Notes: a model not told the origin generated them from the letters alone. A DNA stretch of 64,000 bases from Synechococcus sp. NOUM97013 (GCF_014279815.1 NZ_CP047941.1:248001-312000); one strand, 5' to 3'; numbered from the stretch's first letter, positions 1 to 9,038 are shown. Made by a program: numbers and translations.

Positions 1-150
1 ATTGCACTGGAGCAATGTGTATTGCTCGAGGTATCTACACCTCATTTCAATGATCGTGTGAGAGTTGAATCTCTGTATGGTCTCACTACAAGCGATACAA
101 ACTCTTCATTACCATCAACATCACTCCTTGAGATCCGTAATGAATTCTAA
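1..150 (+). CDS. C-terminal end of a sugar-related cupin protein (partial)
   Basis: An open frame enters from the left edge and stops at TAA 148-150, giving 49 residues. The segment reading LLEVSTPHFNDRVRVESLYG resembles the tail of cupin domains of the mannose-6-phosphate-isomerase type that often sit in nonulosonic-acid or heptose clusters, where the usual pattern is EVSTPxxDDVVRxEDxYG. That match is from memory. The following gene is another glycan enzyme, which fits. The start and the metal-binding half lie outside the window, so the exact role cannot be given. Confidence 0.55.
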   Translation: MALEQCVLLEVSTPHFNDRVRVESLYGLTTSDTNSSLPSTSLLEIRNEF

Positions 151-179
151 CCATGAGTAATACTCGAATGAGCACTTAA

Positions 180-1589
180 GTGCACACACTTGATTTTCTT
201 CAACTTCCTCATCACACACTCTTTTTTACTGTGTATCTATTCCCCTCTCCCAAGCCTGTTGACAAAGCCCCATTTCTGGCCTCTGATCCAAATTTGGCAC
301 TGTATGGATTGCCTTTAGATGTAAAGTTTTGCAATTCTTGCGTTATCAGTAATCAGCGCCCATCAAGTACTGTTGAGTTTAAAAATGATGGTACAACCGC
401 AAAGTCGGCCATTCATTTTGATAGCTTTGGTATTTGTGACGCTTGTCGCGTCAAAGATCAGAAAAATGAGATTAATTGGGATGAGCGCGAACAAGAGCTG
501 CGTGATCTTTGCGATCGTCATCGTCGAAATGATGGCCGCTATGATTGTTTAGTTCCTGGTAGTGGTGGAAAAGATAGTTTTATTCAAGCCCATCTACTTA
601 AGTACAAATATGGTATGCACCCCCTTACATGCACCTGGGCACCGCACATCTACACCGATTGGGGTTGGAAAAACCATCAAGCTTGGATTCATGCAGGCTT
701 TGACAATTTGCTTTTTACACCTAATGGTAGGGTTCACCGCTTGATTACTCGTTTGGCTGTTGAGAATTTGTTTCATCCCTTCCAGCCGTTTATCCTTGGT
801 CAAAAAAATCTTGCGCCGAAGATCGCTGCTCAGTACGATATTCCTTTAATATTTTACGGTGAAAATGAAGCTGAATATGGTAATCCAAAGGGAGATATTG
901 GTTCAGCTAAAAGAAGTTGGAACTATTTTTCGGCTGCGAATGAGGATGATATTTTTTTAGGAGGCTCTTCATTGTCTCAGCTCAGGGAGCTTGGTCTAGA
1001 GCCAATTGATTGGGATCCCTATATGCCTACTAATCCTAATATAATTGATGAAAAGAAGATAGAGGTTCATTACCTTGGTTATTATGAAAAGTGGCACCCT
1101 CAAGGTGCATATTATTACGCAGTTGAGCATGGGGGTTTTCAAAGTTCTTCCGAGAGAACTGCAGGTACCTACAGTACATACAATTCAATTGATGATCGCA
1201 TCGACGATTTCCATTACCATACAACTTGGATAAAGTTTGGTATAGGGCGTGCAACTTATGATGCGGCTCAGGAGATTCGTTCTGGAGATATTACTCGGGA
1301 AGAAGGAGTTGCGCTTGTGCGTAAATATGATGGTGAGTTTCCTGAGCGTTGGGCTGATGAAATCTTCAAATATTTGAGCTTGCCAGACAATCATTTCCCT
1401 AAGGCATCGATGGCTTTTGAGAGTCCAATTTTTGATCGAAATTACTATGATCTTTTGTCGGATAATTTTCGCTCCCCTCACCTTTGGCGTTACTCCGAAG
1501 ATTACGGATGGCAGCTCCGCCATCGCGTATTTGACAATGAGACTATGAGTCAGGAGTTGTCAGCTTCTATGTGGCAAGGTAATAATTAA
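180..1589 (+). CDS. N-acetyl sugar amidotransferase, WbpG/PseA family
   Basis: This enzyme family adds ammonia to an N-acetyl group of a nucleotide sugar or nonulosonate, forming an acetamidino group, using NH3 from a HisH-type glutaminase. The PP-loop SGGKDS at residues 128-133 marks an ATP-dependent adenylating enzyme. Two cysteine pairs, C51/C54 and C86/C89, look like the family's zinc site. The frame opens with GTG at 180 directly after TAA 177-179. Family members normally begin just before the first cysteine pair, so the first 45 or so residues are not typical, and a TTG at 309 is a possible true start. No good ATG exists nearby, so the start is unsure. The next gene, 9 bases downstream, encodes the matching HisF-HisH partner. 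Function as an amidotransferase is likely; the sugar substrate is not known. Confidence 0.85.
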   Translation: MHTLDFLQLPHHTLFFTVYLFPSPKPVDKAPFLASDPNLALYGLPLDVKFCNSCVISNQRPSSTVEFKNDGTTAKSAIHFDSFGICDACRVKDQKNEINWDEREQELRDLCDRHRRNDGRYDCLVPGSGGKDSFIQAHLLKYKYGMHPLTCTWAPHIYTDWGWKNHQAWIHAGFDNLLFTPNGRVHRLITRLAVENLFHPFQPFILGQKNLAPKIAAQYDIPLIFYGENEAEYGNPKGDIGSAKRSWNYFSAANEDDIFLGGSSLSQLRELGLEPIDWDPYMPTNPNIIDEKKIEVHYLGYYEKWHPQGAYYYAVEHGGFQSSSERTAGTYSTYNSIDDRIDDFHYHTTWIKFGIGRATYDAAQEIRSGDITREEGVALVRKYDGEFPERWADEIFKYLSLPDNHFPKASMAFESPIFDRNYYDLLSDNFRSPHLWRYSEDYGWQLRHRVFDNETMSQELSASMWQGNN

Positions 1590-1598
1590 GTCAGATCT

Positions 1599-3092
1599 AT
1601 GGCGCTTTGCAAACGTTTAATTGCTCGTCTTGATGTTAAGGGAAGCCGCTTGATTAAGGGTGTGCGATTTGAGGGAGTGCGCGTGCTTGGTGATCCTTCC
1701 GAAGCAGCCCTTCGCTACGCGCAGGCTGGGGCTGATGAACTACTTTATGTTGATGCTGTAGCGAGTTTGTTTGGACGTAATAGTTTATCTGACTTGCTTA
1801 GAAAAACTTGCATTGAGGTTTTTATTCCAATTACTGCTGCTGGTGGTGTGCGCTCCGTCGAAGATGCTGCAGCTCTTCTTTCAGCTGGTGCCGATAAAGT
1901 TGCTGTAAATACCGCCGCTCTTGAGCGCCCCGAGTTGATTACTGAGCTTGCTGAGGCTTTTGGTAGGCAGTGCGTGGTTGCTTCTATTCAGGCAAGGCGT
2001 ATTGCTTCTGGTTCGTGGGAGGCTATGAAAGAAGCCGGTCGTGAACGAACAGGTCGTGATGTGTGTGAATGGATTAAATGTCTAGAAGAGTTAGGTGCTG
2101 GGGAGATTTTGCTCACTTCCGTAGACCAAGACGGAACATGTAGCGGGCCTGATCATCATTTGATTAATGTAGCGTCGTCCATTACATCCGTCCCATTGGT
2201 TGTCGGAGGTGGTTTTTCTGACTTTGATCAAATCCAATCTGCGTTGATGCAGAAGAACGTTTCAGCGGTCAGTTTAGGAGCTTCTCTTCATTCTAATCGT
2301 CTTAACCTCGCATCGGTCAAAAAGAAAATTGAGAAATATAGTCCGATTATTCCTTTTAGATCTATATCATCAGCGCCTACTTCTCTGGCGTCTGATGACT
2401 CTCCATTATGTGGCGTTAAAGATTCTTCGCTATCCGATTGCCGTATTGGCGTAATCAATTACGGCATGGGTAACCAGCAGAGCTTAATTAATGCATTAGA
2501 GACTCTTGGTGCTGAGGTCTTGTTAACTGACAAACCTAGTATTCTTGCATCGTGTGATTTACTGACTCTTCCTGGCGTTGGAGCTTTCCCAAAGGGAATG
2601 GATTCTTTGCGTCTTAGAGGTTTGGATGTTTGGTTACGTAATGAGTGGGTTGCACTAGGTAAACCCTTGCTCGGCATTTGTTTGGGTATGCAAATGTTGT
2701 TTGAGTCTAGTAGTGAATTTAAGAGGACTTTGGGTTTGGGTTTTGTGCGAGGGCATGTTAAGTCCTTGCCATCTATTGATCTTTATGGGCTCCCCTTGGT
2801 TTTGCCCCATATGGGTTGGAATCGTTTAATCAATGGTTCTGCACATTTAGGCGACGGTTCTTTTGATCATATTAATCAATATTTTGTTCATACTTTCGCT
2901 GCGGTTGATGTTGATCCCTCGGTAATTATGTTTTACGCTAGATATGGCCATCGAGATTTTGTCGCTGCAGTTCGTTATGGCTCAGTGGTGGGCTTTCAGT
3001 TTCATCCAGAGCGCAGTGGTTCAGCTGGCTTGAGGCTTCTTTCTTCTGCATGTTCCGAGATGATCTTCTCTTTTGACTCCCCCAATTCTTGA
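1599..3092 (+). CDS. HisF-HisH fusion protein, ammonia supply for the WbpG-like enzyme
   Basis: Residues 1-255 form a HisF-like barrel and residues 282-490 a HisH-type class I glutamine amidotransferase, joined by a short serine-rich linker. The HisH half keeps the nucleophile C361 in GICLGM and H469/E471 in FHPE, so glutamine hydrolysis should work. In the HisF half the first catalytic aspartate is kept (D12 in LDVK) but the second, D130 of ordinary HisF, is replaced by Q131 in ASIQARR. This argues against imidazole-glycerol-phosphate synthesis and for a role channelling ammonia to the sugar amidotransferase encoded immediately upstream. Normally the two subunits are separate proteins in these clusters. 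The order is the reverse of eukaryotic HIS7, where the glutaminase comes first. A hisB gene is present elsewhere in the window, as expected if histidine synthesis uses other, regular hisF/hisH copies. Confidence 0.9.
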   Translation: MALCKRLIARLDVKGSRLIKGVRFEGVRVLGDPSEAALRYAQAGADELLYVDAVASLFGRNSLSDLLRKTCIEVFIPITAAGGVRSVEDAAALLSAGADKVAVNTAALERPELITELAEAFGRQCVVASIQARRIASGSWEAMKEAGRERTGRDVCEWIKCLEELGAGEILLTSVDQDGTCSGPDHHLINVASSITSVPLVVGGGFSDFDQIQSALMQKNVSAVSLGASLHSNRLNLASVKKKIEKYSPIIPFRSISSAPTSLASDDSPLCGVKDSSLSDCRIGVINYGMGNQQSLINALETLGAEVLLTDKPSILASCDLLTLPGVGAFPKGMDSLRLRGLDVWLRNEWVALGKPLLGICLGMQMLFESSSEFKRTLGLGFVRGHVKSLPSIDLYGLPLVLPHMGWNRLINGSAHLGDGSFDHINQYFVHTFAAVDVDPSVIMFYARYGHRDFVAAVRYGSVVGFQFHPERSGSAGLRLLSSACSEMIFSFDSPNS

Positions 3093-3099
3093 CAGGAAT

Positions 3100-4155
3100 A
3101 TGACTCTCGATGTGTCAAAATTTTTTGTTAGGCCATTTCAGTCTCTGAAGCATGCGATGAGATTTATTGATCAAGGCGGTGCTCAAATTGCTCTGGTTGT
3201 TGATGACAAACAGCGATTGCTCGGCACTCTTACTGACGGTGACATTCGTCGTGGCCTTCTCCATGGCGAAACACTTGATGCTCCAGCTGAACGGCTTATG
3301 AACCGTAAGTTTCGCTTTGTTCGCAGTAGCGAGGATAAGGCTTCGGTACTGCAGATGATGCGTACCGAAGCGTTGCGGCAGATCCCTTTGTTGGATGAGC
3401 ATGGCCGTGTTGTGGAACTCCTTTTGTTTCAGGAGCTCCTTAATCCTCACCAGCTCAGCAACGCTATCGTTATCATGGCTGGTGGTAAAGGAACTCGTTT
3501 GTGGCCACATACTAAGCATTGCCCAAAGCCAATGTTGCCAGTTGGTGATCAGCCCATGCTGGAGATTTTGTTAGAACAATGTATCGCTAGTGGTTTCCGT
3601 ATATTTTATTTTTCTGTTAATTATTTGAAGGAACAGATCATAGAATATTTTTCTGATGGATCGCACTGGGGTGTATCGATAAATTATTTAGTAGAAAATG
3701 AGCCTCTAGGTACTGCCGGTTCACTTCGGTTGCTTCCTGATTCGGTGAGAGAACCATTTGTAGTACTTAATGGAGATGTGTTGACGCGTCTTGATCCCAT
3801 CCAATTGTTGAATTTTCACGCTGAGCACCAAGCTCATGCCACGCTTTGTGTTCGTGAGCATGAATTCACAGTGCCTTTTGGAGTGGTGCAGACCAATGGT
3901 GTGGAACTGGCTGGTTTCGTTGAAAAGCCCACGTACCGGAATCAGGTGAATGCGGGAGTTTACGTGATTGATCCCCAGTTGCTTCCTCTATTGCCCCCTC
4001 ATCAGTTCACCGACATGCCCAACCTTCTTCTTGATGCTCATGACGCTGGTTACAGGGTCTTCGTTTATCCGATTCATGAATATTGGCTAGATGTTGGTCG
4101 TCCAGAGGCCCTTCTGAAGGCTCACCGTGAGTGGCCTAACTCTGATCAGCCATGA
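3100..4155 (+). CDS. CBS-domain sugar-1-phosphate nucleotidyltransferase (PtmE/LegE-like)
   Basis: The protein has two CBS repeats in about residues 5-115 followed by a nucleotidyltransferase domain with the signature MAGGKGTRLWPHTKHCPKPM at residues 126-145. This architecture is that of PtmE, the glucosamine-1-phosphate guanylyltransferase which makes the GDP-sugar that starts legionaminic acid synthesis. The frame is open from TTG 3073, but ATG 3100 is chosen because it has an AGGA ribosome binding site 4-5 bases upstream and avoids a 20-base overlap with the previous gene. Its stop overlaps the next start in ATGA, so it is translationally coupled to the CMP-sugar synthetase. Nucleotide and sugar specificity (GDP and GlcN-1-P) is inferred from context. 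Confidence 0.85.
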   Translation: MTLDVSKFFVRPFQSLKHAMRFIDQGGAQIALVVDDKQRLLGTLTDGDIRRGLLHGETLDAPAERLMNRKFRFVRSSEDKASVLQMMRTEALRQIPLLDEHGRVVELLLFQELLNPHQLSNAIVIMAGGKGTRLWPHTKHCPKPMLPVGDQPMLEILLEQCIASGFRIFYFSVNYLKEQIIEYFSDGSHWGVSINYLVENEPLGTAGSLRLLPDSVREPFVVLNGDVLTRLDPIQLLNFHAEHQAHATLCVREHEFTVPFGVVQTNGVELAGFVEKPTYRNQVNAGVYVIDPQLLPLLPPHQFTDMPNLLLDAHDAGYRVFVYPIHEYWLDVGRPEALLKAHREWPNSDQP

Positions 4156-4826
4156 GTCTTCTGGCTCTCATTCCAGCGCGGGGAGGTTCCAAGGGTATTC
4201 CCCGCAAAAACATTCGATCGTTTTCTGGCAAACCCCTTCTTCAATGGTCGATTGATGTTGCTCTAGCTTCACCAAGCGTAGATCGGGTTGTGGTAAGCAC
4301 TGATGATCTTGAGATTGCAGAGATTGCGCTCGCCGGCGGAGCCGAAGTTCCGTTCCTCAGGCCATCTGAGCTTGCGACTGATACTTCTCCTGGAATTGCT
4401 CCAGTTCTACACGTTCTGGAGCAATTGCCTGATGTGACCGATGTCTTACTTATGCAGCCTACCTCTCCTCTTCGCCTGATTGACGATGTTGAGGGTATTA
4501 TTGCTTTAAGCCAAAAAATAGTTAGCGATGCAGTGGTTTCAGTAACGACCACTAGCAAGCACCCGGCATGGATGTATACGCTTACTCTAGATCATACACT
4601 GCAGCCTCTTATGGATATCCCTGGTGTTTCCTGTCGCCAGCAGCTGCCATCTAGCTATATTCTAAATGGGTCTCTTTATTTTGGATCTCGTGCCTTGCTA
4701 GAACGACAAGGAAGTTTTCTTTCTCCTCGTACTCTGGGTTATGTGATGCCCCCAGAGCGATCAGTCGATATTGATACCTTGCTTGATTGGCAGTGGGGAG
4801 AATTTCTTATGGAACAACAGGGTTGA
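4152..4826 (+). CDS. neuA: CMP-nonulosonic acid synthetase (acylneuraminate cytidylyltransferase)
   Basis: It activates a sialic-acid-like sugar (Neu5Ac, legionaminic or pseudaminic acid) with CTP to give the CMP-sugar used by transferases. The N-terminal motif PARGGSKGIPRKN at residues 8-20 is the CTP-binding signature of the family, and QPTSPLR with a conserved acidic metal site is present in the middle. The length of 224 residues is normal. It starts in an ATGA overlap with the gene before it and is followed after 10 bases by the LegB-like gene. In legionaminic acid clusters the same gene is called legF or ptmB; sequence alone does not tell which nonulosonate is used. Confidence 0.9.
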   Translation: MSLLALIPARGGSKGIPRKNIRSFSGKPLLQWSIDVALASPSVDRVVVSTDDLEIAEIALAGGAEVPFLRPSELATDTSPGIAPVLHVLEQLPDVTDVLLMQPTSPLRLIDDVEGIIALSQKIVSDAVVSVTTTSKHPAWMYTLTLDHTLQPLMDIPGVSCRQQLPSSYILNGSLYFGSRALLERQGSFLSPRTLGYVMPPERSVDIDTLLDWQWGEFLMEQQG

Positions 4827-4836
4827 GGTACACACA

Positions 4837-5838
4837 ATGATGAGGAAAGTTCTCGTTACCGGCTCCGATGGTTTTATAGGTTCTCACCTTGTCGAGTCTT
4901 TGGTTGCGGCTGGTCACCAAGTACGTGCTTTTTGTCTCTACAACTCCAATGGAAGTTGGGGTTGGCTAGATATTCTGCCGGATTCCATCAAGTCCGAGTT
5001 GGAGGTGGTATTGGGTGATATCCGTGATCCTCTGTGCGTCAGAGAGGCGATGCGAGGCTGTGATCAGGTTTATCACTTGGCGGCCTTAATTGCTATCCCT
5101 TACAGCTATGTGGCTCCAGCCAGCTATGTGGATACGAACATTCATGGCACTTTGAACATTTTACAAGCTGCTCGTGATTTGGGTGTCAGTCGCGTTGTTC
5201 ACACTTCTACTTCTGAAACATATGGTACCGCCCAGTTCGTACCGATTACAGAAGATCATCCTCAGGTGGGTCAGTCGCCCTATGCTGCGAGTAAGATTGG
5301 TGCAGATCAGATTGCACTTAGCTACTGGCGTAGCTTTGACACGCCTGTTTCTGTCTTACGTCCGTTTAATACCTACGGTCCTCGTCAGAGTGCTCGCGCA
5401 GTCATCCCTACGATCATCACTCAAGTAGCTGCAGGTCAGCGCCAAATTCGTTTGGGTGCTCTTTCTCCGACCCGCGATTTCAATTATGTGGCTGACACAT
5501 GTGCTGCTTTTATGTCCATTGCTGACTGTGATGATGCCCTTGGGCAAGTTGTGAATGTCGCCAGTAACTTTGAGATTTCGATCGGCGATACGGCTTCGTT
5601 GATTGCTCAGGTGATGAATGTTCAGCTGGAGATCGTGACGGATGAACAGAGAATCCGGCCGGAGGGTTCTGAGGTGAATCGTTTGTTTGGCGACAATAAC
5701 CGCCTACGCCACCTCACTGGATGGCAACCGCTCTATGGCGGTCTCGAGGGCTTCCGACGTGGTTTGGCTCAAACTGCAGAGTGGTTCATTGATCCTTCCA
5801 ATCTTGCGCGCTATCGCCCTTGTTCCTATGCGGTCTGA
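4837..5838 (+). CDS. legB: NAD-dependent nucleotide-sugar 4,6-dehydratase, LegB-like
   Basis: This is an extended short-chain dehydrogenase. It has the Rossmann motif TGSDGFIGSHL at residues 8-18, the active-site segment HTSTSETYG at 122-130 and Y149-xxx-K153. The stretch around YNSNGSWGWLD and the AALIAIPYSY segment are characteristic of LegB, which converts GDP-GlcNAc to the 4-keto-6-deoxy sugar in legionaminic acid synthesis. The frame extends upstream to 4771, inside neuA, but ATG 4837 (followed by a second ATG) has a GAGGT ribosome binding site 8 bases before it and matches the family start. The gene that should act next, legC, is broken immediately downstream, so the product may be a dead end or be used by another aminotransferase. 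Confidence 0.85.
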   Translation: MMRKVLVTGSDGFIGSHLVESLVAAGHQVRAFCLYNSNGSWGWLDILPDSIKSELEVVLGDIRDPLCVREAMRGCDQVYHLAALIAIPYSYVAPASYVDTNIHGTLNILQAARDLGVSRVVHTSTSETYGTAQFVPITEDHPQVGQSPYAASKIGADQIALSYWRSFDTPVSVLRPFNTYGPRQSARAVIPTIITQVAAGQRQIRLGALSPTRDFNYVADTCAAFMSIADCDDALGQVVNVASNFEISIGDTASLIAQVMNVQLEIVTDEQRIRPEGSEVNRLFGDNNRLRHLTGWQPLYGGLEGFRRGLAQTAEWFIDPSNLARYRPCSYAV

Positions 5839-5865
5839 GGTATGGCATTTCCCGCGATTTCCAAC

Positions 5866-7037
5866 GTGAAGTCTCTTTAGGAGGCAATACAACAGGTGGT
5901 GTGTCCCAGCTCGAAGTAGATTCCCATCAACTTGCATGAACCTGATTTCAGTGGCACCCAGGCCTGGCACTATGTGATGGACTGTTTTGATACCGGTTGG
6001 TTGAGCACCAGGCAGTTTGGTGAGTCGGTTTGAGCATGAGTTTGTTCTATGACTGGTGCAGGTCATGCGCTGGCCGTGTGCAATGGCACTATCGCTCTTC
6101 GTTTGGCTCTTCATGTAGTCGGTGTTGGCTATGGCGATCAAGTTTTGCTGTCTCCGTTGAGCTTTGTGGCAACAGCCAATGCGGTTGCTCACCTAGGGCC
6201 TGTGCCTCACTTTGTCGATGTTGAACACAATTTTTTAGGTCTGTGCCCGGTTGCCTTGTCTGCTCGCTTAAAGGCCATTACTGAGAGACGCGAAAACACT
6301 CTTTCCAATAAAGTAACAGGTCGGCGTATCGCTGCAGTGCTGTCAGTTCATGTGCTCGGTCTTCCTGCTGAGTTGCATCAGCTTCGCGAGGTAGCTGATA
6401 TTTGTGGTTTACCCTTGGTTGAAGATGCAGCTGAAGCTCTCGGCAGCCGGTGAGAAGACACCCATTGCGGTTAGTTTGGGTCGGTGGGCATTCTTAGCTT
6501 CAACGGCAACAAACTAATTACTACTGGTGGCGGCGGTGTTTTGCTCACTAATGATTCTCAACTAGCCACACGTGCTCGTCATTTGTCCTATTGCCAAGCA
6601 GCCACATCCTTGGGCGTTTGATCACGATTCTGTCGGTTGGAATTATCGGCTCTTAAACATTAATGCAGCACTTGGACTTGCTCAGCTTGAGGATTTGGAT
6701 CGCCGGCTTTATGCCAAGCGTCACCTTACCCAACTCTATAAAGAATACCTTGCTGAGCTGGACGGTGTGGAGCTAGTTTCGGAACCAAGAGATTGCAGCA
6801 CCAATTATTGGTTGGTTTGTTTGCGCTTTACGACAGAAGATCCTTTAGCTGCACCACCAGAGCGGCTGCAGCTCCTCGAACTCGCACACGGCCGGCCTTT
6901 TGCTTCGCCCAATCTGGACCCCATTGCATTATCTTCCGATGTTTGAGGCGTGCCCTCCAGGTTTTCTTGCTGTGACGGAGAATCAGGCACTGAGACTGGT
7001 CAACCTGCCTAGTAGTCTCCAGCTCATGGACGGTTGA
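5866..7037 (+). pseudogene. Broken LegC-type PLP aminotransferase
   Basis: Translated pieces align in order with LegC aminotransferases of the DegT/DnrJ family: LHEPDFSG near 5932, ALAVCNGTIALRLAL from 6067, VEDAAEALGS near 6420-6450, ILSFNGNKLITTGGGG with the PLP lysine near 6490-6535, GWNYRLLNINAALGLAQLE from about 6638, and VNLPSSLQLMDG ending at TGA 7035-7037. The pieces lie in three successive frames. There are two frameshifts, near 6590 and 6920, and in-frame stops at 6031, 6037, 6451 and 6472, with another at 5917 near the expected start. So many lesions cannot be one sequencing error. LegC would add the amino group at C4 of the LegB product. Confidence 0.9.
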
Positions 7038-7143
7038 GTTGCATGAAACCGCTTCTTCCAATCACTGATGTTTATTCATCCTCTTAATCGTCAATTTATC
7101 TTTTGTCGGTAGAGCCAATTTTTGTTGTTTTTGTTGACGAATT

Positions 7144-8043
7144 ATGAGCCTCTCAAATCTTTGCATTGGCTACTTTGCTGATGGTCCGTGGTCTCACAGA
7201 GCTCTTGACCTGCTTATTTCTGATCCTGAACTAGAGGTTTCTTTTATCTGTGCTAGGTTCTCAAGTCCTGACCAGTATCTTAGAGAAAAGGCGGATGAGC
7301 TAGGCATTGATTTCTACATCTCTGAGGATGTTAATTCTGATAATTTTTTAAGTACAATTAGTATTTACAAATGTGATCTTTTTGTTTCAATGTCTTTTGA
7401 CCAAATTCTCCGAGAGCGTTTCTATTCGTTTCCTCGTTTGGGGACTATAAACTGCCACGCCGGAAAGCTCCCTTACTATAGAGGGCGCAACATTCTGAAT
7501 TGGGTGCTTATTAATGATGAGAAGGAATTCGGTATCACCGTTCATTATATTGATGACGGAGTGGATACAGGAGATATTGTGCTTCAGCGTACTTATCCAA
7601 TAAGTGACTCTGACGACTATGGATCTCTTTTGGCTACGGCTTACGGTGAATGTCCCTTGCTGCTGCATGAAGCAATTAAATTAATAAAATCGGGCCAAGC
7701 TTCTCGATTGCCTCAGAAATCTGTTCAACCTTGTGGCAGTATTTATAGTCAGAGAAGGTTGGGCGATGAAACCATTGATTGGAACTCGTCTTCAAGAGAA
7801 ATCTTTAATTTTGTCAGGGCCCTGTCTTATCCGGGCCCATTGGCTCAAACAAAATTTAAGGGTATCAACGTTTATATTGCTAAAGCTGAGCTAGTCGATG
7901 GAGCTCCCAAGTATAAATGCATACCAGGAGCGCTTCTTGCTAGGGATGATTTTGGTTTTTTGGTTAAGACTGGAGATTCTTATATTCGTATTGTTGAATG
8001 GATTTCTGAATCTAGGCTTTACGTTGGCGAGAGGTTTTTTTGA
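7144..8043 (+). CDS. Formyltransferase of the methionyl-tRNA formyltransferase fold, probably acting on an amino sugar
   Basis: The N10-formyltetrahydrofolate-dependent formyltransferase triad is present: N103 and H105 in INCHAGKLPYYRG and D141 in DGVDTGDI. The length of 299 residues with a C-terminal domain resembles ArnA and sugar N-formyltransferases as well as Fmt. Its place between the broken legC and neuB suggests it formylates the 4-amino group made by the aminotransferase, where LegH would otherwise acetylate it. It starts at ATG 7144 and its TGA overlaps the ATG of the synthase gene. A housekeeping fmt is expected elsewhere in the genome. Substrate assignment is inference. Confidence 0.8.
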   Translation: MSLSNLCIGYFADGPWSHRALDLLISDPELEVSFICARFSSPDQYLREKADELGIDFYISEDVNSDNFLSTISIYKCDLFVSMSFDQILRERFYSFPRLGTINCHAGKLPYYRGRNILNWVLINDEKEFGITVHYIDDGVDTGDIVLQRTYPISDSDDYGSLLATAYGECPLLLHEAIKLIKSGQASRLPQKSVQPCGSIYSQRRLGDETIDWNSSSREIFNFVRALSYPGPLAQTKFKGINVYIAKAELVDGAPKYKCIPGALLARDDFGFLVKTGDSYIRIVEWISESRLYVGERFF

Positions 8044-9038
8044 TGACCATCATTATTGCTGAAGCAGGTGTGAATCACAATGGTGATTTACAGCTCGCCA
8101 AAAAACTTGTTGATGCTGCTAGAGATGCGGGCGCTGATGTTGTCAAGTTCCAGACCTTTCATGCAAGCCTATTGGCGACAGAACATGCAGCACAGGCGGC
8201 TTACCAGCAGAAGGCTTTGGGTGTTTCTGAAGGTCAGTTGTCCATGCTTAAGCGTCTTGAACTCCATCCGGACTGTTATGCAGACTTAATAGATTATTGT
8301 GACCGGTTGAGTATTGAATTTCTTTCCACAGCTTTTGATATGGCGAGTATCAAGCTGCTGGCTTCCCTGAAACCCAAACGCTGGAAGATTCCCTCAGGCG
8401 AAATTACCAATCTCCCTTATCTGCGCGAGATTGGCCGGCAATCCCAGCCTGTGTTCCTCTCGACGGGCATGGCCAACTTGGGCGAGATCGAAGCCGCACT
8501 TGATGTTCTGGAGCAGTCGGGTACTCTCCGCAGCAAGATCACGGTACTCCACTGCACTACTGAGTACCCCGCTCCCGTAGAGGAGGTGAATCTCTGCGCA
8601 ATGAACACAATCGCTCAAGCCTTCGGTGTTGCTGTGGGCTACTCCGACCACACCGATGGTATTGCGGTGCCTATCGCGGCTGTGGCAAAGGGTGCCACTG
8701 TCATCGAGAAGCACCTCACCTTGGATCGCAAGCTGTCCGGGCCTGACCACCAGGCCAGCCTTGAACCCGATCAGTTCGCTGCCATGGTGCTTGGTATACG
8801 CACAGTTGAGAAGGCCTTGGGGGATGGCATCAAGCGGCCTTCCCCCAGTGAGCAGGTGAATTTGCCAGTTGTGCGTAAGTCTTTGGTGGCGTCTCGTTTC
8901 ATTCGAGCCGGTGAGTTGTTCAGTGAGGCGAATCTCATCGCTAAGCGGCCTGGTACTGGTCTTTCCCCTATGCAATGGGACGCTTTTATAGGCCGGCCCG
9001 CATCCCGTGACTTTGTTGCCGATGAGCTGATCGAATGA
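8043..9038 (+). CDS. neuB: Nonulosonic acid (sialic/legionaminic) synthase
   Basis: This enzyme condenses phosphoenolpyruvate with an N-acetyl-mannosamine-type sugar to make a nine-carbon acid. It has the NeuB barrel with EAGVNHNGD at residues 7-15, VKFQTF, and FLSTGMA, then a C-terminal SAF/antifreeze-like domain (about residues 275-331). The start is ATG 8043, overlapping the previous TGA; a TTG at 8040 also precedes it. It overlaps the following epimerase gene by four bases, the usual neuB-neuC coupling. Whether the product is Neu5Ac or legionaminic acid depends on the sugar supplied, and the broken legC makes this an open question. Confidence 0.92.
   Translation: MTIIIAEAGVNHNGDLQLAKKLVDAARDAGADVVKFQTFHASLLATEHAAQAAYQQKALGVSEGQLSMLKRLELHPDCYADLIDYCDRLSIEFLSTAFDMASIKLLASLKPKRWKIPSGEITNLPYLREIGRQSQPVFLSTGMANLGEIEAALDVLEQSGTLRSKITVLHCTTEYPAPVEEVNLCAMNTIAQAFGVAVGYSDHTDGIAVPIAAVAKGATVIEKHLTLDRKLSGPDHQASLEPDQFAAMVLGIRTVEKALGDGIKRPSPSEQVNLPVVRKSLVASRFIRAGELFSEANLIAKRPGTGLSPMQWDAFIGRPASRDFVADELIE

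Noticed and set aside
1599-3092. Annotation as ordinary histidine-synthesis hisF and hisH
   Set aside because: The second catalytic aspartate of HisF is missing, the halves are fused, and the gene sits beside the WbpG-like amidotransferase in a glycan cluster.
6049-6946. Two separate aminotransferase-like genes (6049-6453 and 6572-6946)
   Set aside because: They are consecutive parts of one LegC protein in different frames, with stops and further matching pieces on both sides, so one pseudogene explains them better.
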